The notes under the pieces: model-generated
Seen by the model: the letters and a program-made list of their open reading frames with translations, nothing else
Told to the model about the DNA's origin: nothing
The model's database searches: none
Program-made: the position numbers and the translations under genes
Assembly: GCA_030429685.1 (NCBI GenBank)
Contig: JAUIEY010000017.1
Location: 1-18,415, forward strand
Length of the DNA: 18,415 nt
Direction of reading: 5' to 3'
From: Gammaproteobacteria bacterium
Lineage (GTDB): Bacteria > Pseudomonadota > Gammaproteobacteria > Steroidobacterales > GCA-2729495
Shown: piece after piece, positions 14,172-18,415 of the stretch
How the letters are laid out: the number at the start of each line of letters is the position of its first letter
Position numbering within the stretch: the stretch's first letter is position 1

Positions 14172-15310
14172 TTTTGTGCTCCCAGTGCAATGATGGGATC
14201 CACACGGGTAATCAACCGCACCGACAGCGCACTGCCCGCCAGGCCGGCAAGCACCAGAAACAGCGCTGCGGCCAGCGCCGCTTCAATTTCCATGGCAAAC
14301 GGGAAACCTCCCTCGACGAATACCTGACCCAGCTGCAACGCTATAGCGACGCCGACAATAACGCCGGCCACCATTAGCATCACCACCTGCCCCAGCGCAT
14401 CGCGCATGAGATAGGCGTTGGAAGCGCCCAGCGCTTTGACCAGCCCGATCTCCTGGGTACGCTGAATAGTCCAGACAGTGAAGAACGCACCGATGACCAC
14501 TGCAGAAATAATGATCAGAAAGCCCTGAATCATCTGCACGGTCATGATTTCTTCGCGGTATCCCGTGGACGCAAGATAGGCACCCGGCCGATCGACCGTC
14601 AGCGTGCCCATGTCGATGTCCATTTCGGCCAGTGTCTCGGCACTGACCGCAGGGTCAATTTTCATGGCGATCAAAGTTGCATAGTCGAACAGTATGTCAG
14701 GCAGTTTTTCGCGACCGTCGTATCCCGGCGGCCCGTACGTCGCCTCCTGCCATTTGCGGATCGGCATGTAGACAATCGGTACATGCCCGATATTGAGCTC
14801 TTCAACAATCCCGACAACTTTGAGTTTGGTCAGCGCACGATCAAGCTTGAACGTGTCGCCGAGCTTCAGGCCGCGCTCGACCAGCAGCTCGGAAATGATC
14901 ACGCCGTTTTCAACCGCGCCGACCAGACCAGAGCCCTCCTGCACCTGCGGCTCGAGAAAACTGCCGGGCTCAATTCCCCACAGCACCACATCGTCCAGCG
15001 AGGTGTTGTCCATGAGCCGGGCGTTGAACATGCTGTGCCCCATCGGCTCCAGCGCCTGCACCCCCTCGAGCTCGCGCCAGCCCTCCCACATATCCCGCTC
15101 AATGAGACTGTTGCGATAACTGGGTTTGTTACCGTATTCAAATGACAGGTGGGTAAAGTCCAGTTCTTCCAGGCCGGAAATGTTGTTTTTGACCAGTCCG
15201 GACGCCAGACCGCTGAGCAGCGTGGTCAAAAAGGCTACCAGTCCCACGACTACGGCCATGAGCAGGAACCGCCCCCAGGCAAAGCGCAAATCACGTATGG
15301 CAATAAACAT
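14168..15310 (-). CDS. FtsX-type ABC transporter permease (HrtB/DevC-like)
   Basis: A 380-residue inner-membrane permease of the MacB/FtsX class: one N-terminal membrane helix (about 15-38), a large extracytoplasmic domain (about 40-255) and three C-terminal helices (roughly 262-284, 311-333, 343-365). The coupling segment QRTQEIGLVKALGAS is typical of FtsX-like permeases. The N-terminal layout (MFIAIRDLRFAWGRFLLM..., SGLASGLVKNNISGLE) and text such as LWGIEPGSFLEPQVQEGSGL and VVGIVEELNIGHVPIVYMPI resemble HrtB-type heme-export permeases and DevC-like proteins rather than LolC/E. No membrane-fusion protein is adjacent, which also fits an HrtBA-like two-component exporter. It is the first gene of the operon, with ATG at 15310 just below a promoter and operator candidate. 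Confidence 0.9.
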   Translation of the reverse strand: MFIAIRDLRFAWGRFLLMAVVVGLVAFLTTLLSGLASGLVKNNISGLEELDFTHLSFEYGNKPSYRNSLIERDMWEGWRELEGVQALEPMGHSMFNARLMDNTSLDDVVLWGIEPGSFLEPQVQEGSGLVGAVENGVIISELLVERGLKLGDTFKLDRALTKLKVVGIVEELNIGHVPIVYMPIRKWQEATYGPPGYDGREKLPDILFDYATLIAMKIDPAVSAETLAEMDIDMGTLTVDRPGAYLASTGYREEIMTVQMIQGFLIIISAVVIGAFFTVWTIQRTQEIGLVKALGASNAYLMRDALGQVVMLMVAGVIVGVAIALQLGQVFVEGGFPFAMEIEAALAAALFLVLAGLAGSALSVRLITRVDPIIALGAQK

Positions 15311-15325
15311 CGCTATTCTTCAACT

Positions 15326-15344
15326 TATCGACAGTGTGTCTATA
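15326..15344. promoter_or_regulatory. Candidate TetR operator of the ABC operon
   Basis: TATCGACA-GTG-TGTCTATA is a 19-bp palindrome with only one mismatched pair. It begins 16 bases upstream of the permease ATG and covers the expected transcription start, next to the -10. Size, symmetry and place suit a TetR-family operator, and a TetR gene lies in the same operon, so autorepression is likely. Confidence 0.6.
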
Positions 15345-15373
15345 TATAACCCTCGACCGGTATCCGGGGTCAA
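15341..15373 (-). promoter_or_regulatory. Promoter candidate of the ABC-TetR-chelatase-fold operon
   Basis: On the minus strand TTGACC (15373-15368) is followed after 18 bases by TTATAT (15349-15344), or after 19 bases by TATATA (15348-15343). Transcription would begin near 15336, inside the candidate operator, giving a short leader before ATG 15310. Confidence 0.55.
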
Positions 15374-15484
15374 TATGGCAAGCCGATAGCAACCGGTTCG
15401 GGCAAGGCCCCGACCCCTGCGTGCTTTGCTTTGCCGCCGCTACGCGTTAGCTTTAGCAGCCCTGCCCGGCAATAGGATGCTGCA

Positions 15485-16495
15485 ATGAAGTTCCTCAAAG
15501 TCGTAGGCGGCCTGCTGGCCGGCCTGATGCTGCTGTCCCTGGTAGCCGTATTGATCGCGCTGTGGGTATACCGTGACATTCCGCGTGAACAGTTAGAAGC
15601 CAAATACACGAACGATGCATCGCGCTTTATGCAGATCGGGGACGTGCGCATGCATTACCGCGACGAAGGACCGCGCGATGCACCGGCAGTGCTGCTCATA
15701 CATGCCAATTTCGCCAGCCTGCTGGGCTGGGAACCCTGGGTGGAGGCGCTCAGGGAAAACTACCGGGTAGTTCGCTTTGACATGACCAGCCATGGTCTGA
15801 CCGGCCCGGATCCGACCGGCGATTACACGCTGGAGCGCACCCTCGAGCTGACCGAAAAATTTATCAAGGCGGTCGGGCTGGAGCGCTTCAGCATTGGCGG
15901 CACATCGCTGGGAGGCACGGTTTCCGTCATTTACACGGCAACCCACCCGGAACAAATCGACAATCTGATACTGCTGAGTCCGGGCTCCATTGAGGGCAAG
16001 GAACAGCAGAGCTCGCGCGGCCAGGTGCCCGATGCTGCGTATGTGCTCAAGTACATTATGCCGCGGGCACTGCCGGAGTTTATGCTCACCAGCGGCTTCA
16101 GCGATGACAGCAAGCTAACGGACGAGCTGATTGATCAGTGGTATGAACTGTGGCGCTATCCCGGCCAGCGTGAAGCCCAGCTGGATCGTCTGCGCCAGTA
16201 TGATTCGGGCGACATATTCTCGGTTTACCGGTCACTCAGCGTGCCGGTGCTGCTGCTTTGGGGCGAAGACAATCAGACAGCCAGGTTCGAGCAGCACAAG
16301 GAAATTCTGCACCTGCTGGAAAGTGCGCCGAGCATCAACTTTTTCAGTTACCCGGGCGTCGGACACATGGCAGTGCAGGAGGCAGGCGCGCTGATGGCGC
16401 CCGATGTGATCAATTTCCTGGCCGGCGACCGCGACGCCGGCCGGGTGGATTACAGCCAGTACGCCGATCTCAAATTCCCGGAACAACACCACTGA
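15485..16495 (+). CDS. Membrane-anchored alpha/beta hydrolase
   Basis: A 336-residue alpha/beta-hydrolase-fold protein preceded by a single hydrophobic helix (about residues 8-28, after MKFLK), which should anchor it in the inner membrane with the catalytic domain in the periplasm, or act as an uncleaved signal. The nucleophile motif is GGTSLGG (Ser141), the acid is probably Asp262 in WGEDN, and the histidine is His294 in GVGHMA. LLIHANF (about 70-76) is the oxyanion-loop segment and RFDMTSHGLTGPD the usual strand-4 region. The fold covers esterases, lactonases, haloalkane dehalogenases and others, so the substrate is unknown. ATG 15485 has AGGA 7 bases upstream. It diverges from the ABC operon and may share regulation through the 174-base intergenic region. 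Confidence 0.88.
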   Translation: MKFLKVVGGLLAGLMLLSLVAVLIALWVYRDIPREQLEAKYTNDASRFMQIGDVRMHYRDEGPRDAPAVLLIHANFASLLGWEPWVEALRENYRVVRFDMTSHGLTGPDPTGDYTLERTLELTEKFIKAVGLERFSIGGTSLGGTVSVIYTATHPEQIDNLILLSPGSIEGKEQQSSRGQVPDAAYVLKYIMPRALPEFMLTSGFSDDSKLTDELIDQWYELWRYPGQREAQLDRLRQYDSGDIFSVYRSLSVPVLLLWGEDNQTARFEQHKEILHLLESAPSINFFSYPGVGHMAVQEAGALMAPDVINFLAGDRDAGRVDYSQYADLKFPEQHH

Positions 16496-16505
16496 AATGT
16501 GGTCA

Positions 16506-16524
16506 GTAACTGATAATCATTCAT
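16506..16524. promoter_or_regulatory. Fur-box-like sequence ahead of the cytochrome genes
   Basis: The core TGATAATCATT (16511-16521) is identical to 11 consecutive positions of the classic 19-bp Fur box, and the full alignment matches 13 of 19. It lies 25-43 bases upstream of ATG 16549. GATAAT (16512-16517) could also serve as a -10, so the two readings may coincide. The right outer half is poorly conserved. Confidence 0.35.
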
Positions 16525-16548
16525 CCTTATAAACCGGAGTTCTGATCC

Positions 16549-16992
16549 ATGCTGATACGTCTCACCGCGGTATGCGTCGCACTGGCCCTGCCGTTCGGCG
16601 CCATAGCCCACGAAAACCAGAAAAATCCTGAGATTCGCTACCGTCACGCCATCATGGAGACGCTGAGCAATCAGTTCGTTGCCATGGGGCTGATTCTGCA
16701 GGCCAAGGTTGACCGTCCCGACGAGATGGCAGTGAATGCGCGCGCGCTGGCGGAAAACGTCCGCCTGATTGCCGGCCTGTTTCCGGACAATTCCAAAGGT
16801 GCCAAAGCCTTGCCGTTAATCTGGGATGAACCGGAAAAAGTGGCGCAGGCAGCACAGCGCGCTGTTGATGCCGCCGATGCACTGGTTGCCGCTGCCACCG
16901 ACGGCAATCGCCAGGCAATTGCCAGAGCATTTAAAGCTGCCGGCGACAGCTGCAAAGGCTGCCACGAAAGGTACAAAGAGGCCGACGACTGA
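16549..16992 (+). CDS. Cytochrome c' (class II c-type cytochrome)
   Basis: A 147-residue exported protein: signal peptide MLIRLTAVCVALALPFGAIA, then a mature four-helix bundle of about 127 residues. The single heme motif CKGCH (Cys135, Cys138, His139) is near the C-terminus, the hallmark of class II cytochromes c', and is followed by the usual basic ERYK. RYRHAIMETLSNQFVAMG is the typical N-terminal helix. These periplasmic proteins carry high-spin heme that binds NO or CO and may protect against nitrosative stress or shuttle electrons. GGAG lies about 9 bases upstream of the ATG. The next gene, another c-type cytochrome, begins directly after the stop codon. Confidence 0.93.
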   Translation: MLIRLTAVCVALALPFGAIAHENQKNPEIRYRHAIMETLSNQFVAMGLILQAKVDRPDEMAVNARALAENVRLIAGLFPDNSKGAKALPLIWDEPEKVAQAAQRAVDAADALVAAATDGNRQAIARAFKAAGDSCKGCHERYKEADD

Positions 16993-17829
16993 ATGAAAAC
17001 CGGCCTTGCTGCGCTGGCGCTGTTGTTGCTAACCGGCGGCGCCGCGCCGGCGGCAGCGGCGGATGACTTGCTTGCCCGCGGCGCCTACCTGACTGCAGCA
17101 GCCGGGTGTGTCAGTTGCCATACTGACAAAGAGAATGACGGCACCCCTTTCGCCGGGGGACACGCGATCGAATCGCCCTACGGCATTTTCTATACTCCTA
17201 ATATCACGCCCGACTCTGAGACCGGCATCGGCGGCTGGACAGATGACGAATTTCTGGCCGCTCTGCGCGAGGGAATTGCACCGGATGGCAGCCACTACTA
17301 TCCCGCGTTTCCCTACCCCTCATATGCAGGCATGACACGCGACGACGCTCTGGCAATCAAGGCGTACCTCGACAGCCTTGAGCCGGTCCGGCAGCCCAAC
17401 AAGCCAAATGAACTGCGCTGGTTCGTGCCGGGCAGAAGTGCCATGGGCCTGTGGAAAGCGCTCAATTCACCCTGGGACTATGCAGAACCGGCGGCCGGGC
17501 TGGAACGCGGTGCATACCTGGTGCGGCACCTGGGTCACTGCGGTGAATGCCATACGCCGCGCGGTGCCGGCGGCAGGTTAAAGCTGAGCCAGGAACTTGC
17601 CGGCAGCCCCAAGACCGCCAGCAGTGAAGGCGCTCCCGCTATCGACAATTCGCCCGACGGGCTGGCTGACTGGGCGCTCAGCGACATCGAGTTCTACCTC
17701 GAACTCGGCATGCGGCCGGACGGCGATTTCAGCAGTGGCGGCATGGCAGCCGTCATTGAGGACAACACATCGCAGCTTACGCCCGCTGATCGCCAGGCTA
17801 TCGCCCGCTACCTGAAAAACCTGCGTTGA
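16993..17829 (+). CDS. Periplasmic diheme cytochrome c
   Basis: A 278-residue exported cytochrome with signal peptide MKTGLAALALLLLTGG...AAA and two class I heme domains: CVSCH (Cys39, Cys42, His43) and CGECH (Cys183, Cys186, His187). The text YTPNITPDSETGIGGWTDDEFLAALREG and the later FYLELGMRPDGDFSSGGMA are typical of cytochrome subunits that accept electrons from membrane or periplasmic alcohol, sugar or aldehyde dehydrogenases. Likely axial methionines are Met114 and one of Met240 or Met251. Its ATG abuts the cytochrome c' stop (TGAATG), so the two should be co-translated. Its redox partner is not adjacent; the exported molybdoenzyme at 4929-7124 is one conceivable donor, but that is speculative. 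Confidence 0.92.
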   Translation: MKTGLAALALLLLTGGAAPAAAADDLLARGAYLTAAAGCVSCHTDKENDGTPFAGGHAIESPYGIFYTPNITPDSETGIGGWTDDEFLAALREGIAPDGSHYYPAFPYPSYAGMTRDDALAIKAYLDSLEPVRQPNKPNELRWFVPGRSAMGLWKALNSPWDYAEPAAGLERGAYLVRHLGHCGECHTPRGAGGRLKLSQELAGSPKTASSEGAPAIDNSPDGLADWALSDIEFYLELGMRPDGDFSSGGMAAVIEDNTSQLTPADRQAIARYLKNLR

Positions 17830-17916
17830 TTTGACTTAACTGTGCCGCACCGCAAACGCGTGTGACCGGATTCACAGTCTGCATCAGGCCCCCTTGTTAA
17901 AGTTTCTGCCTGTGTT

Positions 17917-17941
17917 GCTGCAGCTCCTGCGGCACTGCAGC
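17917..17941. repeat. Inverted repeat upstream of the HD-GYP-type gene
   Basis: GCTGCAG (17917-17923) and CTGCAGC (17935-17941) form a perfect 7-bp inverted repeat with an 11-base loop in the 165-base gap after the diheme cytochrome. No T-run follows, so it is not a clear terminator. Its purpose is unknown and chance is possible. Confidence 0.25.
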
Positions 17942-17994
17942 CCAGATCAATAACAACGCCACAATAACAAGAAGACGCTGCAAGAAGACTCGCC

Positions 17995-18415
17995 ATGGGT
18001 AATGCTCTCGACGACCACCTCGTTGCGTTAAAAGCCGATCGCCTGAGGCCAGGCATGTTTGTCGCCTCGCTCGACCGGCTGTGGCTGCATACCCCGTTTC
18101 CGCCGGGCGGCTTTTACGTGCGCGACCAGCAACAGATCGAGCGTCTCGGTCGGTACTGCACCTTTGTCTATATAGATCCGCAAAAAAGCGAAGAGACGCT
18201 GGACTTCGCACTGCCGTTTGAACCGCTGCCGGCCACCCTGATGGCACCCACTGCCGAGCGTCTGGATATTGAAGAGGAGTTGCCGTGGGCCCGTCAGGCC
18301 ATGACGGCTTTGCGTGATGCCGTGCGCGAGATGGTGCGCGAGGTCCGCCGGGGTCGCCTGCCAGACCTCGCCAGGCTGAACGCGGGTCTGGTTCCCGCGG
18401 TGGAAAGCGCCAAGC
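17995..18415 (+). CDS. HD-GYP-type protein, N-terminal DUF3391 region (runs off the window)
   Basis: An open frame from ATG 17995 continues past the right edge without a stop (140 residues visible). The first 60 residues match DUF3391, the domain found at the N-terminus of many HD-GYP cyclic-di-GMP phosphodiesterases: RLRPGMFVASLDRLWLHTPF (about 16-35), then PGGFYVRDQQQIERLGRYCTFVYIDP. A charged linker rich in Glu, Arg and Ala follows. The HD-GYP catalytic domain itself would begin to the right and cannot be confirmed here. The Shine-Dalgarno sequence is weak (AGAAG about 7 bases before ATG). The assignment to cyclic-di-GMP turnover rests on the usual architecture. Confidence 0.8.
   Translation, partial: MGNALDDHLVALKADRLRPGMFVASLDRLWLHTPFPPGGFYVRDQQQIERLGRYCTFVYIDPQKSEETLDFALPFEPLPATLMAPTAERLDIEEELPWARQAMTALRDAVREMVREVRRGRLPDLARLNAGLVPAVESAK

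Noticed and set aside
15386..15484. GC-rich imperfect hairpin (near 15393-15413) ahead of the hydrolase as a riboswitch or small RNA
   Set aside because: The stem has a mismatch and a wobble pair, no T-run follows and I recognise no conserved RNA motif. I see nothing else definable in this part of the gap.
16511..16519. TGATAATCA as an FNR site before the cytochromes
   Set aside because: An FNR site needs TTGAT and ATCAA arms separated by four bases. Here the arms are separated by one base, so a Fur-like reading fits better.
1..18415. Mobile elements, prophage remnants, CRISPR arrays, tRNA or rRNA genes
   Set aside because: I found no transposase, integrase, regularly spaced repeats, target duplications or RNA gene sequence. 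Base composition and coding style look even across the window.

Overview
The window looks like chromosomal DNA of a Gammaproteobacterium with moderately high GC. The evidence is the apaG-apaH pair, an lgt-thyA pair, a SlyX protein ending in the typical PPHY, a PiT transporter, a periplasmic cytochrome c' and an HD-GYP protein with an N-terminal DUF3391 domain. Genus cannot be fixed from this sequence. Coding density is high: the longest stretch without a gene is about 175 bases (15311-15484). I see no tRNA, rRNA, CRISPR array, insertion sequence, integrase or attachment site.

Layout. (1) 1-4913 is housekeeping: the end of apaG, then apaH (+); convergent to them lgt-thyA (-); divergent from lgt a DUF255/thioredoxin-like protein of the YyaL/SPATA20 type (+). 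(2) 4929-8908 is a minus-strand run: short-chain dehydrogenase -> DUF1838 protein -> isoquinoline-1-oxidoreductase-beta-like molybdenum hydroxylase. All three carry N-terminal export signals, and the last two overlap by GTGA. (3) 9013-11749 holds slyX, a small secreted six-cysteine protein with its own promoter-like region, a nearly perfect bidirectional terminator, a convergent PiT phosphate transporter, and a four-helix membrane protein of unknown function. (4) 11792-15310 is a tightly coupled minus-strand operon: FtsX-type ABC permease -> ABC ATPase -> TetR regulator -> secreted protein with two CbiX/SirB-like chelatase-fold domains and a His-rich N-terminus. A good palindromic operator candidate covers the predicted transcription start. 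(5) 15485-17829 (+) holds a membrane-anchored alpha/beta hydrolase, a cytochrome c' and a diheme cytochrome c, with a Fur-box-like sequence ahead of the cytochromes. (6) 17995 to the end is the start of an HD-GYP-type protein.

The most interesting unit is region 4. The permease resembles the HrtB side of HrtBA heme exporters, HrtBA is controlled in Lactococcus by a TetR-type heme sensor (HrtR), and the fourth gene has the fold of tetrapyrrole metal chelatases but is exported. Together these suggest a self-regulated envelope system for handling heme, another tetrapyrrole or a metal, lying beside genes for exported c-type cytochromes. This is a hypothesis from domain content and gene order. Region 2 is a second candidate novelty: a Tat-exported molybdoenzyme large subunit with no iron-sulfur partner in view, coupled to a Tat-exported DUF1838 protein and an SDR that appears to be membrane-anchored or exported.
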